This document shows positions 17,683 through 25,957 of a stretch of DNA of 64,000 nt, one piece after another. Location: contig JAHBVR010000027.1 in NCBI GenBank assembly GCA_019637395.1, forward strand, positions 1-64,000, given 5' to 3'. Under the pieces are notes generated by a model. It did no database searches. It was not told the origin of the DNA and saw only the letters and a list, made by a program, of their open reading frames with translations. Source of the DNA: Vulcanimicrobiota bacterium (GTDB taxonomy: Bacteria; Vulcanimicrobiota; Xenobia; Xenobiales; JADMJV01). The translations under genes and the position numbers were made by a program. The number at the start of each line of letters is the position of its first letter. Positions within the stretch are counted from its first letter, which is position 1.

Positions 17683-19200
17683 TTATCTTCCTGCCTTCGT
17701 GCGATTGCGCCCGGACTGGGCGGCCGCCATTTTATAAATCTGAGCATAGCTTTCGAGTAACTGCTTCTGGTCGTAGAAGCGGCGCACGCGCTCCTGACCG
17801 GCCTGTCCCATGCGCTGGCGTAACGAAGGTTCGCGATACAGCTTGAGGATGGCTTCGGCCGTCTGACGGGGGTTGCCCACCCAGGTGACCAGACCGGCCG
17901 GGCCGATGGCCTGGTCCTCCTGGCTGCGGCCGTTGAGCATCTCCCGGCAGGCTCCCACGTCGGAAGCCACGCAGGCCAGGCCACTGCAAAAACCCTCGAG
18001 AATGACCAGCGGTTGTCCTTCGGAGATCGAGGTCAGCACCTGCACATCAAAACATGGGTAATAAGTTTTCACGTCGACCGGTCCGGTAAATTTAATAACG
18101 TAGGTCAAACCCAGAGCGCTCACCAGGGTGGCGCACTCGGCGTAGTATTCCGGGTCTTCATCTACCGGACCGCACAGATAGAACTCGACGTCCGGGACAG
18201 TTTGGGCCACAATGCGGGCTGCCTTGATCAAGGTTTTGATGTCCTTGATGGGCACGATGCGGCCCACGAATCCAACCCGGAAGCGAGAACTGTCGCGCTG
18301 CAGGGCGCGGCTGGGGGGATTGGAGAGAAGCTCTACATTCACGCCGTTAGGAATGATTTGAATGTTGTCGGCCGGCGCTCCGTATTCGACCTGCAGCTTG
18401 CGATTGCCCTCAAACAAGGTAAAGATATGATCCGCTTCCAGATAGGTGACCTTGCCCAGACCGGTAAACAGGTTGATCCAGAGCTCTTTGAAGGTGCCCA
18501 GGCCGATTTCCAACTGTCCCTGCCTGGGTGCGTCCACGAAAATCCAATCGGCCTGGCTGATCTCGATGCGGCGTTCGTTTACGTAGAGGCCGTGCTCGGT
18601 GAGCAACAGCGGTCGCTGATGACGCCGGGCCGCAATCGCTCCCAGCAAACCGCACCAACCGGTGGTTACGGCATGATAGACACGGGCCCGGGGAGTATCG
18701 GCCGCGAAAAGCTTGTACAGCGGGTAGTGGGCGTAGCGCCAGGACCAGAAAAAATCCGAGAAAGAAGCGTGCTTGAAGTTTTTCGTATAGACGTCGGTCA
18801 ATAGATTCCAGGAGCCTTTGGAGCTGGTTAAATCGCGGTAGCTCAGGGCAGGCAGGCCACCATTCTCGCCGCAGACAGCCGAATAGGCCTTGTCGAAGCC
18901 GAGCCCGTCGCCGGCGAAAAGCCCCCTGAGGAACGGAGCCACATCCTCCCAGGCCTGCGCCTGGGAACCCGCGGTGGGACTCGTGAAGTCAACAAAATCA
19001 TAGAGGTAGAATTCCACCATCGTCTTGAGGTTGGGGGGGAGCTTATATTTAAACTCCCGCTCCGCTTTCTCGGACGTGGCCAGGTAGAGGATGCCGAAAT
19101 TCAGTTCGGGCATGCCGCTGATCAACTGGTGAATCCAGCTGGACACACCGCCCGAGACATAAGGATAAGTGCCTTCGCAGAAAAAGAGAACGTCAAGCAT
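17683..19200 (-). CDS. pelF: PelF glycosyltransferase (GT4)
   Basis: A 505-aa cytosolic GT-B enzyme. The N-terminus MLDVLFFCEGTYPYVSGGVS and the HGLYVNERRIEI segment are PelF hallmarks; the GT4 donor-site motif is present (SISEGQPLVILEGF, E-x7-E). PelF polymerises UDP-GalNAc/GlcNAc into Pel. The ATG at 19200 overlaps the end of the pelE C-terminal frame by 8 bases. Confidence 0.93.
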   Translation of the reverse strand: MLDVLFFCEGTYPYVSGGVSSWIHQLISGMPELNFGILYLATSEKAEREFKYKLPPNLKTMVEFYLYDFVDFTSPTAGSQAQAWEDVAPFLRGLFAGDGLGFDKAYSAVCGENGGLPALSYRDLTSSKGSWNLLTDVYTKNFKHASFSDFFWSWRYAHYPLYKLFAADTPRARVYHAVTTGWCGLLGAIAARRHQRPLLLTEHGLYVNERRIEISQADWIFVDAPRQGQLEIGLGTFKELWINLFTGLGKVTYLEADHIFTLFEGNRKLQVEYGAPADNIQIIPNGVNVELLSNPPSRALQRDSSRFRVGFVGRIVPIKDIKTLIKAARIVAQTVPDVEFYLCGPVDEDPEYYAECATLVSALGLTYVIKFTGPVDVKTYYPCFDVQVLTSISEGQPLVILEGFCSGLACVASDVGACREMLNGRSQEDQAIGPAGLVTWVGNPRQTAEAILKLYREPSLRQRMGQAGQERVRRFYDQKQLLESYAQIYKMAAAQSGRNRTKAGR

Positions 19201-19678
19201 GGCTGCGCCCGAACCAGTACTGGACCACGTTGAAAAGCGGATGTCGCTTTTGTAGTTTGACGGCCCAGGCCGATTCCAGGGCTCGTTTGCGGGCCTGCTG
19301 CAGTAGTGAGGAATCGCCCTCGAGCTGAGCGCGCTCGGTCAGACACTCCAGCAACAGCAACCGGGCCTCCAGATGAGCCGGTTCCTTGCGCAAGACGTCT
19401 TCTACAATCAGCTCGGCTTCTTGATACATCTGACGCATTTGCAACAAACGAGCCAGATCCACCACCATGTCCTGGCGGCTGGACTCGAAACGCATGGCTT
19501 CAAACAACTGAGCCAGCGTCATCTCCCAATAGTAGTCTTCCAGCGAAGGGTCGAGCAAGCCGCTCCGGGTGAAGTCGTAGTAGACCCTGGCCAGCTCCAG
19601 GCGCAGACCGGCATCGCCGGGACGATAGGTCAACTGCTCTTTCAGCTGATAGATGCGGGTCGCGTAATCTCGCTCCAA
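19193..19678 (-). CDS. pelE: PelE C-terminal TPR half (separate frame)
   Basis: About 160 residues of helical repeat (LRLELARVYYDFTRSGLL, DLARLLQMRQMYQEAELIVE, EPAHLEARLLLLECLTERAQ) equal to the TPR half of PelE. The only start is TTG at 19678 without a ribosome site, and it overlaps the preceding frame by 37 bases. One inserted base near 19680-19690 would fuse both halves into a ~350-aa PelE. So this is either a genuine frameshift, a split protein made by coupling, or a sequencing indel. Confidence 0.7.
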   Translation of the reverse strand: MERDYATRIYQLKEQLTYRPGDAGLRLELARVYYDFTRSGLLDPSLEDYYWEMTLAQLFEAMRFESSRQDMVVDLARLLQMRQMYQEAELIVEDVLRKEPAHLEARLLLLECLTERAQLEGDSSLLQQARKRALESAWAVKLQKRHPLFNVVQYWFGRSHA

Positions 19679-20256
19679 TTCACCCAGACGCGAAAGGCGA
19701 ACTGGTAGACTTCCGGGCGCTTATCCTGGGAGATCTCACGCAACAAAATCAGATCACCGCGCCGGCACCGGTCGGCCAGTTTGCTGATGATAGCGATGGC
19801 GGTGGCCACATCCGCGCAGGGAAGCAAGTCGACAATCGGTTGCGTGCACAACTCCTCGCGCAACTGCACATCGAAAGAGGTAGCCGGTGGGGACTCGGGG
19901 GTACGCACCAACACTTCCGCTTTGACCACGCCAATCAGCGGCATTTCGGACGGTTGGCCCACACCGAATAGATAGCAAGCCAGGCCCGCCAGAAAGCCCG
20001 GCGGGCCACCGAACAGGGCGAAAAAGCTGACCAGCAGGGCCCACCCGGCGCTGGAACCGTGGCTGCCCCTGGCCACGCGACCGCCCCAATAGGCAAGCGC
20101 CACTCCCGCTATGTGCAAGCCGGCACCGAACCAGGGGAAACCGCCGAACGGAAGGAAGCTCAGCGCGACAAAAAATGCGCTGATGGAGCAAAGGGCGGCG
20201 AAGGCCCAAATGATGGCCGCCCTCAGCGGCAGGCCGTCGTCTTCTGCCCTGTTCAC
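19642..20256 (-). CDS. pelE: PelE N-terminal membrane half
   Basis: 204 aa beginning at GTG 20256, which overlaps the STAS stop (GTGA). Four hydrophobic helices (residues ~10-105, e.g. ALLVSFFALFGGPPGFLAGL) are followed by a soluble linker (VDLLPCADVATAIAIISKLA). This matches the membrane-anchored N-terminus of PelE; the TPR part continues in the next frame. The homology leaves this frame after YQFAFR; the last 15 residues look unrelated. Confidence 0.75.
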   Translation of the reverse strand: MNRAEDDGLPLRAAIIWAFAALCSISAFFVALSFLPFGGFPWFGAGLHIAGVALAYWGGRVARGSHGSSAGWALLVSFFALFGGPPGFLAGLACYLFGVGQPSEMPLIGVVKAEVLVRTPESPPATSFDVQLREELCTQPIVDLLPCADVATAIAIISKLADRCRRGDLILLREISQDKRPEVYQFAFRVWVNWSEITRPASIS

Positions 20257-20606
20257 GAGCGTACCTCACGAGCCGCTTCCTGCCACTCGTAGGCCACCGG
20301 TATCACCCGGGTGAGAGCGGTGCGATCGAAAAAGACGCGCAACTCGGGATTCAAACCTGCAATGGCCATCAGACCTTTATGCTCGACCGTGAGACGGCGA
20401 TAAAAAGCAAACATGCCCGCCAATCCCTGGCCATCGACGTGGTCTACCCCGGCGAAATCGAGAACGATGCGCCGGTGTCCGGCACGAACCTGGCGTTGCG
20501 CTTCCTCTCGGAATTCCGCCACCGAAATCGCATCCAACTTACCCTGGAGGTGAAGGATAGCCACACCGCCATTCACGCGACTATTGATTTGAATTTGCTG
20601 TTGCAC
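20253..20606 (-). CDS. STAS-domain protein (anti-sigma-antagonist type)
   Basis: 117 aa from the GTG at 20606. A single STAS domain: IQINSRVNGGVAILHLQGKL, then RRIVLDFAGVDHVDGQGLAG, where the usual phosphorylatable Ser in D-S-x-G is Gly/Gln (VDGQGLA), so classical SpoIIAA-type phospho-switching is unlikely. It sits between the pelB-like gene and pelE and overlaps pelE (GTGA). STAS domains near Pel clusters are known in some lineages, but its job here is open; binding to the PelD/PelE complex is a guess. Confidence 0.75.
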   Translation of the reverse strand: MQQQIQINSRVNGGVAILHLQGKLDAISVAEFREEAQRQVRAGHRRIVLDFAGVDHVDGQGLAGMFAFYRRLTVEHKGLMAIAGLNPELRVFFDRTALTRVIPVAYEWQEAAREVRS

Positions 20607-20625
20607 TTGATGTTCGCTCTGTCTC

Positions 20626-22362
20626 TTAGAAGGTGACGTGCACGCCCCCATGGATCAACCAGTTGCTATTGGTGGTCGAGAAGAGGCCGGGCTGCACGCG
20701 GCCGCCGAAGAAGTTACCGTATTCGCCGTTCAGCCAGGCATAAGAGCCTTCGTTGATCTGCCAGTCGAAGCCACCCAGGAAGGTGTTGCCATTCACGCCC
20801 ACATTGCTCAAGGAGCGGTAGTAACCGAGTCGATAGCGGAAGTCCCGGCTGATCCAGTGCTCGATGTCGGTGCCGAACGAGTCGATCTGGAAGTTGGTGG
20901 GGCCGAAGCGCTGCAGGTCGTTGGCGTCGCGCTGGTTAAAAACGCCGCCGTGGTTGTAGCCGATGCCCCAGATGAAATCGTTCGGTTTATTGATGGGAGT
21001 GAGGCGCGGCCCGATGTTGTAGGTGTATTCGAAGATGTCGTCGCTGTAGTGATAGGCCGAAAAGGCTCCGCCCAGCGAGAACCAGTCGTTGAACTGATAG
21101 GCGGCGTTCACATTGCCGCCGATATAACTGAGGCGGTCGCGAATACCCTGGGGAGTGTAGGTTACGATATCCCGGCGTAGCTGAACGCCGCCGGTGAACC
21201 TGTCGTCCTGATGGTTGACGCCGGCCTGGAAGATCCCGAAGGTTCCGGCCCGCGCATAGACGTTGGTGAATTCAGAGGCCTTCCAGTCCACGCCCAGTTG
21301 CTGGCTGGCGAAATCCGACTGGCCCTGGCCGGGAGCGCGAGCGAAGCGGTAATCGTTGATGATCTGGAAGGACACGTCCTCATCGTGCAGCGGAATGCCG
21401 ATGTAAGTAAGGTTTTCCACGAAGTGGTTGGTGCCTTGCTTACCGAAGTAGATGGGGTTCTCCAGATAGACGTGATTGAGGCGCTCGGCCTTGGCGATGC
21501 GCTCGTCGATGGAGGCGCCCAGACCGGTGTCGGCGGCGCCGCCGTTCAGCGCTTTGGCCTTCTCGTAGGCCTGGCGGGCGGCCACGAAGCGGCGGGCGGT
21601 GAGCATGCGGTCGCCCACGGCCAGCTCGGTTTCGGCCTGGCGGTCCTTCAGGCCCTGGGCCTGGGGAAACTGCTGGGCCACTTTGTCATAGTGGGCACGC
21701 GCGGCTTCACTGTCGCCGATGGCGTTCAGGCCCTTGCCGTAAGCGTTCTGATACTCCAGGTTGGTGGGTTCGATTTCGGCCGCGCGGCCATAGGCATCCA
21801 CCGCCTGCGGCTTCAGGTCGGCGGCCAGATAGGCCTCGCCGGCATCGTAATACATCCTGGCGTCGTTGTTGAGGCGGGCGCCGCGCACCAGGGTGTCGGC
21901 GTACTTGTCGGAGAGACCGTAGCCTTTATAAACTTCGGCCAGCCGTTTGATCAGCTCCAGGTCGTTGGGCCGGGCGGCCAGCAGGATTTCCCCATCGGCG
22001 GCCGCTTCGCGAGGCATCTCGTAAGCGGTGTGCAACTCAAAAAGGATCTCGCGCCACTTGAGATTGTCCGGCTGCAGATCGGCCAGCTTGTTGTAGATGG
22101 TAATGGCGTAGGCATTGTTCTTGGTCTCGGTCAGAATCTTGCCGAGTTCCTCGTAAGCCTGAGCGTTGTCCGGATCCAGTTCGATGGACTTGCGGTATTG
22201 CACAATGGCTGATTCGCTGAAGCCCTTGCGGTAGAGCTCGCGGCCCTCGGCCAGGGCTTTTTGCGCTTCCAACGGAGGAGTCTCGTCCTCGCTCCAGGCC
22301 GGGGCGAACGAGCCCACCAGTCCGGTCAGTAGTAAAGCCGCTATGAAGTTCCTCTTGTTCAC
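20626..22362 (-). CDS. pelB: PelB-like TPR/outer-membrane beta-barrel exporter (578 aa)
   Basis: Signal peptide at residues 1-24 (AALLLTGLVGSFAPAWS), TPR array at ~28-300 (SAIVQYRKSIELDPDNAQAY, AVDAYGRAAEIEPTNLEY), then a beta-barrel of alternating aromatic strands ending in a terminal Phe (WLIHGGVHVTF), the outer-membrane sorting mark. PelB and BcsC use this order, but PelB of Pseudomonas is about 1190 aa; this one is half as long. GTG start at 22362. It implies a diderm cell. No pelA (hydrolase/deacetylase) or pelC is present in this window. Confidence 0.75.
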   Translation of the reverse strand: MNKRNFIAALLLTGLVGSFAPAWSEDETPPLEAQKALAEGRELYRKGFSESAIVQYRKSIELDPDNAQAYEELGKILTETKNNAYAITIYNKLADLQPDNLKWREILFELHTAYEMPREAAADGEILLAARPNDLELIKRLAEVYKGYGLSDKYADTLVRGARLNNDARMYYDAGEAYLAADLKPQAVDAYGRAAEIEPTNLEYQNAYGKGLNAIGDSEAARAHYDKVAQQFPQAQGLKDRQAETELAVGDRMLTARRFVAARQAYEKAKALNGGAADTGLGASIDERIAKAERLNHVYLENPIYFGKQGTNHFVENLTYIGIPLHDEDVSFQIINDYRFARAPGQGQSDFASQQLGVDWKASEFTNVYARAGTFGIFQAGVNHQDDRFTGGVQLRRDIVTYTPQGIRDRLSYIGGNVNAAYQFNDWFSLGGAFSAYHYSDDIFEYTYNIGPRLTPINKPNDFIWGIGYNHGGVFNQRDANDLQRFGPTNFQIDSFGTDIEHWISRDFRYRLGYYRSLSNVGVNGNTFLGGFDWQINEGSYAWLNGEYGNFFGGRVQPGLFSTTNSNWLIHGGVHVTF

Positions 22363-22439
22363 CGTTGCTAAAACACTTCCATTTCAAAAAAAGCTTCGGG
22401 ACGCTCCGTCGGTAAGCGCGACCAGGTCGTCTGCACCCG

Positions 22440-22492
22440 CAGTCTACAGGCCGGAGGATTCTCCCGGCTTAATTTTTGCTACTCAATGTTGC
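22440..22492 (-). promoter_or_regulatory. Conserved upstream element, copy A (pelB-like gene)
   Basis: On the minus strand a 53-bp block begins GCAACATTGAGTAGCAAAAA and ends AATCCTCCGGCCTGTAGACTG, 78 bases ahead of the pelB-like start. It aligns with copies at 23590-23643 and 25566-25619. Likely a shared promoter plus operator. Confidence 0.5.
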
Positions 22493-22499
22493 ATTATAT

Positions 22500-23414
22500 T
22501 TAACATTGTGTGCTGCGCTCACCCGTAAGTTGCAGGTACAACTCCTGCAATGAGCCGCTGAGATCGGAGCGGCTCGCAGGTTCTTGACGCACGCACAGGA
22601 GTTGCACGAATTCCTCCAGAGTCACCTGACCCGCCTGGATCTTTTCCACAACCATCCCGAAGCCGGCGCGCGAAACCTGGTCGGACTGTCTGGCCGGAGC
22701 GCTGGCTACGTGTCCGGTCTTCTCATAATAGCCGATGCGCTCGAAGATTCTACGGTAGGCTTGCCCGATATATTTGACCGCCCCCTCGTCGGCTTCCCGC
22801 TCCAGTTGTGCCGAAGATCGCTCCAGCAGCTCCAACTGATCCCAGGTCTCCAGAGCGGCTGATTTGCTCATGGATTTTGACCGCAAAGCGACAAAATAGC
22901 CCTTCAGCACCCGGTGCTTTTCTTGCTCGACCAGACCGATGAGATCGGCCATCCGCCGAGCACTGTTTTGCTCCAGCAGCATGGCCGACAGAAACTTCCG
23001 CAACCCCACCAGGGGAGCGAGCAAACTCCTGCCTCGATTAAGGGTGCGCTGGACCACCTTGAGCAGATCCGCGACTCTGAAGGGTTTATAGACGTAGTCG
23101 TCAACCTGGAGTTCAATAGCTCGGCGCGGACAGTCGTCGCTGGCATATCCGGTTATCATGATCACTCTTATGCCGGGTTGGGCCTTCTTGATAGCGGCCA
23201 CCGCTCCGAGTCCATCCACAGGACCGGCCATGCGTATATCGGAGATGACCAGGTCAAAGGTAAACTTCCGCGACATCTCTATCGCCTGCTCTGGTCGATT
23301 GGCTCCATGAGCTTCGTGCCCGGCTATCTGTAGAGCGTCGCAGAGCACCTCCAACATGATGTGCTCATCTTCCAGAACAAGAATCCGGGCTTTCCTGGCG
23401 CCTTTTAATGACAT
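22500..23414 (-). CDS. Response regulator with receiver domain and unknown output (304 aa)
   Basis: Residues 8-125 form a CheY-like receiver: acidic pair in VLEDEH, phospho-acceptor Asp in FDLVISDIRM, Thr in VIMITGYAS, Lys in YVYKPF. The remaining ~180 residues are helical (ALRSKSMSKSAALETWDQLE, YIGQAYRRIFERIGYYEK) and match no output domain I know; there is no DNA-binding helix-turn-helix. Start ATG preceded by AATAAT (23420-23425), so it may be leaderless. Lying directly upstream of the pel-like operon on the same strand it could control polysaccharide export. Confidence 0.8.
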   Translation of the reverse strand: MSLKGARKARILVLEDEHIMLEVLCDALQIAGHEAHGANRPEQAIEMSRKFTFDLVISDIRMAGPVDGLGAVAAIKKAQPGIRVIMITGYASDDCPRRAIELQVDDYVYKPFRVADLLKVVQRTLNRGRSLLAPLVGLRKFLSAMLLEQNSARRMADLIGLVEQEKHRVLKGYFVALRSKSMSKSAALETWDQLELLERSSAQLEREADEGAVKYIGQAYRRIFERIGYYEKTGHVASAPARQSDQVSRAGFGMVVEKIQAGQVTLEEFVQLLCVRQEPASRSDLSGSLQELYLQLTGERSTQC

Positions 23415-23589
23415 GGCAGATTATTGCAACAGTGCCGCACGAACCTCCTTCCCCGGGGAAGGCCGATTCAAAAAGTTAGACAGACCAGAAACATTACCGA
23501 GCCGCCTTAAAGCTCCCAACTCTTGCTATGACAGCATTTAAATCCAGCCCGGGGCGATGCTGCAGGATGAGATGACTGTTAACGATCAT

Positions 23590-23643
23590 GCAACATATGG
23601 TTGCAGAAATTAAGCCGCCGAGAATCCTCCAGCTTATACACTG
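23590..23643 (+). promoter_or_regulatory. Conserved upstream element, copy X (TPR gene)
   Basis: A 54-bp block from GCAACATATGGTTGCA (near-perfect dyad TGCAAC-N5-GTTGCA from 23589) to CCAGCTTATACACTG, ending 37 bases before the TPR start. 39 of 54 bases match copy B with no gap. TATACACTG could contain the -10. Confidence 0.5.
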
Positions 23644-23679
23644 CCTCTCAGAGATCAACGTGTGGCGGGATGTAAGGTG

Positions 23680-24723
23680 ATGACATTATCGGCGTTACTT
23701 CAAGAAGGCCGTAACCAGGATGCCCGGCGTCAGGCCGCTTCGGCCCTCTCAGGCAATCCTGGAGACCCGGAAGCCCTTCTGACTCTGGCTCGCCTGGCTG
23801 CGGCTCAGGGCGACCTGACCGGGGCCGAACTTCTTTTGCAGCAGGCCGAGGCTCGGGCCAATCCCCTGGAGATACGGTTGACGCGCTCGGCGCTATCGGC
23901 TATTCAAGGGAACCGCCAGGCCGCCATCGAGGGCTTCGCGGCCGTTTTGCGCGAGCAACCGGAGCGCCCCGAAGCCCTCTTCGGCCTGGCGACCTCGCTG
24001 GCGGAAGAGAAGCGATACACAGAAGCCCTGCCTCTCTTCTTTCAGCTGACCCGCCTGATGCCTGAGAATGGCCGCCTCCACTATCACCTGGGACGCACTT
24101 TGATGGAGTTATCTCGTCTTGACGAGGCTCTGGAAAGCTTATCCCGTTCCCTGGCGAAAGATCCTTATCTGGTAGAGGCCTATCTCGTCGCGAGTCGCGT
24201 CTTATGCCTCAAGAAGCAGGCTACCAAGGCCGGGGAACTGGTCCGGGCGGGCCTGCAGTTGATCCCCGGCCAGCCTCGATTGCTTCACGAAGCTGAGCTG
24301 GCTCGGGAGCGATACGAACAAGCCTCTAGAGGAAACGCCGCGTTCTGGTTGGCCCAGGGAACCGCCTGGGAAGATCTGGGGGATTTGGAGCGAGCCCGGG
24401 AAGCTTATGCTCAGGCCACCCGGTGTTCGGACGCCAGCTGGGTGGCCGTCAATCGTCTGGGGCTGGTCCTGTTACGCCAAAATCAAGAGCACGAGGCCGC
24501 CGCCTGTTTTCATTCCGCTCGCCGGCAAGCACCGGGTCGACCGGAGCCGCTCTTGAATCTGGCCCGCGTCTACGCACGTGAGCCCGGGCAACATCTCAGA
24601 GCCTGCCGCCTGGTGGAGAAGGTCTTGAGACAACTCAACCTTCCCGGCTCGATTCGCGAGCAAGCGCGGGAATTGGCGAGGGTTCTCGGCCGCTCTTCAG
24701 GGTGGTCTCAAGACCCATTTTAA
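23680..24723 (+). CDS. TPR-repeat protein (347 aa), paralogue of the gene at 2417
   Basis: Start ATG at 23680 after TAAGGTG. TPR units fill the protein (EALLTLARLAAAQGDLTGAE, PEALFGLATSLAEEKRYTEA, RLHYHLGRTLMELSRLDEAL, REAYAQATRCSDASWVAVN). Compared with the paralogue at 2417-3583 it lacks about one repeat around residue 210 (HEAELARERYEQ joins directly to the next unit). No signal peptide. The upstream element is shared with the pelB-like gene, which suggests co-regulation. Confidence 0.8.
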   Translation: MTLSALLQEGRNQDARRQAASALSGNPGDPEALLTLARLAAAQGDLTGAELLLQQAEARANPLEIRLTRSALSAIQGNRQAAIEGFAAVLREQPERPEALFGLATSLAEEKRYTEALPLFFQLTRLMPENGRLHYHLGRTLMELSRLDEALESLSRSLAKDPYLVEAYLVASRVLCLKKQATKAGELVRAGLQLIPGQPRLLHEAELARERYEQASRGNAAFWLAQGTAWEDLGDLERAREAYAQATRCSDASWVAVNRLGLVLLRQNQEHEAAACFHSARRQAPGRPEPLLNLARVYAREPGQHLRACRLVEKVLRQLNLPGSIREQARELARVLGRSSGWSQDPF

Positions 24724-25485
24724 CCTTGTATAAGCGACTCGAAAGCCGGCCGCTTCAGCGTTGATTTGTGACCGACCGCCGGGCTGGGCGCCCACTACGG
24801 CGAACTTGCAACCTCGCTCCTTAGCAAAGCCAAGACGAGCCTGCAGCAACGCGCTCTGCCCTCCTCTGCGCCGATACTCGGGAGGTGTGCTGGCTCCCGC
24901 CAACAAGGCTACATCCTCCGCGACAAACAGGGCGCCCGTGGAAATGGCCCGTCCCTCTTGCTCGGCAAAAAAGCAGTGGCAGAAGGAGCAATTGGCGAGC
25001 AACTTACCCATCGAACGGGAGAACTCGATCAGATTCGGTTCTTCGCTGGCCCAGCCGGCCGCCGACAGCTCGGCCCACTCATTCGCCTCAGCGGGCTCGA
25101 TGATGCGGGCGGACTGGGGTCGAGCGGTATAGGTGGCCAGATCGACCCAGAGCATATTGGTCAATTCGCAAACCTGGTAGCCGCGGCGCTGCAGAATGGC
25201 GAACAACTCAGGAGAAACCAGCGGAGAAACTTCGTGGTAGACCGAAGCGCCCCGCGAGAAGAAGAAATTTTCCAGAGCCTCAAAGTCTTCCCGGTCGGGA
25301 ATCTCCTCCAGCCCCAGGCCGAACGTCTGAGAAAAGGGAGAGCCAACCGCGTCGAAGGTGGCGCTGGCGCCAGCCCGGTGCATCCAGCAGGCGCCGAACT
25401 CCGGCGCCCGGATTTCTACGCAAGCACGATTGAACGCAGCCTCGGCGAACTCCAAACGCCTGGAGAAGTCCAGGTCCAGTCGCAT
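24697..25485 (-). CDS. GNAT-family N-acetyltransferase (262 aa)
   Basis: The C-terminal half has the acetyl-CoA pyrophosphate loop STPPEYRRRGGQSALL (R/Q-x-x-G-x-G/A) followed by the helix ARLGFAKERGCKFAVV and the closing strand GFRVAYTRLKWVL. The N-terminal half (FALQ-type fold, FEALENFFFSRGASVYHEVS) is a second, degenerate GNAT-like lobe as in two-domain members. Substrate unknown. Its 3' end overlaps the TPR gene tail-to-tail by 27 bases. GTGTTACAGTAAA (25495-25507, minus strand) lies just ahead of the start and TAAATA may be the -10. Confidence 0.85.
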   Translation of the reverse strand: MRLDLDFSRRLEFAEAAFNRACVEIRAPEFGACWMHRAGASATFDAVGSPFSQTFGLGLEEIPDREDFEALENFFFSRGASVYHEVSPLVSPELFAILQRRGYQVCELTNMLWVDLATYTARPQSARIIEPAEANEWAELSAAGWASEEPNLIEFSRSMGKLLANCSFCHCFFAEQEGRAISTGALFVAEDVALLAGASTPPEYRRRGGQSALLQARLGFAKERGCKFAVVGAQPGGRSQINAEAAGFRVAYTRLKWVLRPP

Positions 25486-25565
25486 ACGCCTCTATTTACT
25501 GTAACACTAAAGCAGAAACCTTCCGAACACAGGTCGCAAAGCAGTCTACAATCGCTAAATTTAAC

Positions 25566-25619
25566 GCAACATTTAGTAGCAAAAAATAAACTCGGGGAAA
25601 TCTTCCAGCCTGTACACTG
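25566..25619 (+). promoter_or_regulatory. Conserved upstream element, copy B
   Basis: Begins GCAACATTTAGTAGCAAAAA and ends CCAGCCTGTACACTG; 39 of 54 positions equal copy X without gaps, with copy A as third member. The gene it would serve is the 49-codon frame at 25684. Confidence 0.5.
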
Positions 25620-25683
25620 GGTTTGGATAACGAGCGGGAAAGGTTTCATTCAAAGTGACAGCGAGTTTCAAATAGAACAGACG

Positions 25684-25833
25684 ATGGAACTGCAGTCTTC
25701 GGCTCAGCAAAGAAGGATTACCATCAAATACGAAGTCCGGAGCTCAAGAGTCCGATACCTTTATGCCAGCGCCTCCTCGCAAGGCCATCTGAAGGTTACT
25801 TATGTAGTACTTCGACCACTCAGCGCCGGATGA
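25684..25833 (+). CDS. Possible small protein (49 aa)
   Basis: ATG at 25684 to TGA at 25831. Sequence is basic with an amphipathic beta pattern (RRITIKYEVRSSRVRYLYAS, LKVTYVVLRP). No clear ribosome site and no family. The main argument for it is that the 54-bp element also found before two real genes lies 65 bases upstream. Confidence 0.35.
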   Translation: MELQSSAQQRRITIKYEVRSSRVRYLYASASSQGHLKVTYVVLRPLSAG

Positions 25834-25922
25834 ATCCTGCTACCAGGAGCAAGACTGGGTATTTATGGGACAGGCTCCCCGGCCAGCCTTCCAGAGCTAC
25901 GTGAATTGACGAGAGTCTGGTC

Positions 25923-25951
25923 TTGACAGCTCTCTTACTCTAAAGTAGGAT
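25923..25951 (+). promoter_or_regulatory. Sigma70-type promoter for a structured RNA
   Basis: TTGACA (25923-25928), 17-bp spacer, TAGGAT (25946-25951). Predicted +1 near 25958. The nearest coding start downstream is more than 160 bases away. Confidence 0.65.
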
Positions 25952-25957
25952 AACTTG

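Noticed and set aside
16102-17760. 552-codon open frame on the plus strand opposite pelG
   Set aside because: Antisense to a clear PelG gene; His/Gln-rich composition typical of an antisense frame in GC-rich DNA; no domain.
22473-22504. Sigma54 (-24/-12) promoter reading of the TTGCTACTCAATGTTGCA segment
   Set aside because: GG is missing at -24 at the needed 12-base distance from GC, and the other copies do not keep GC.
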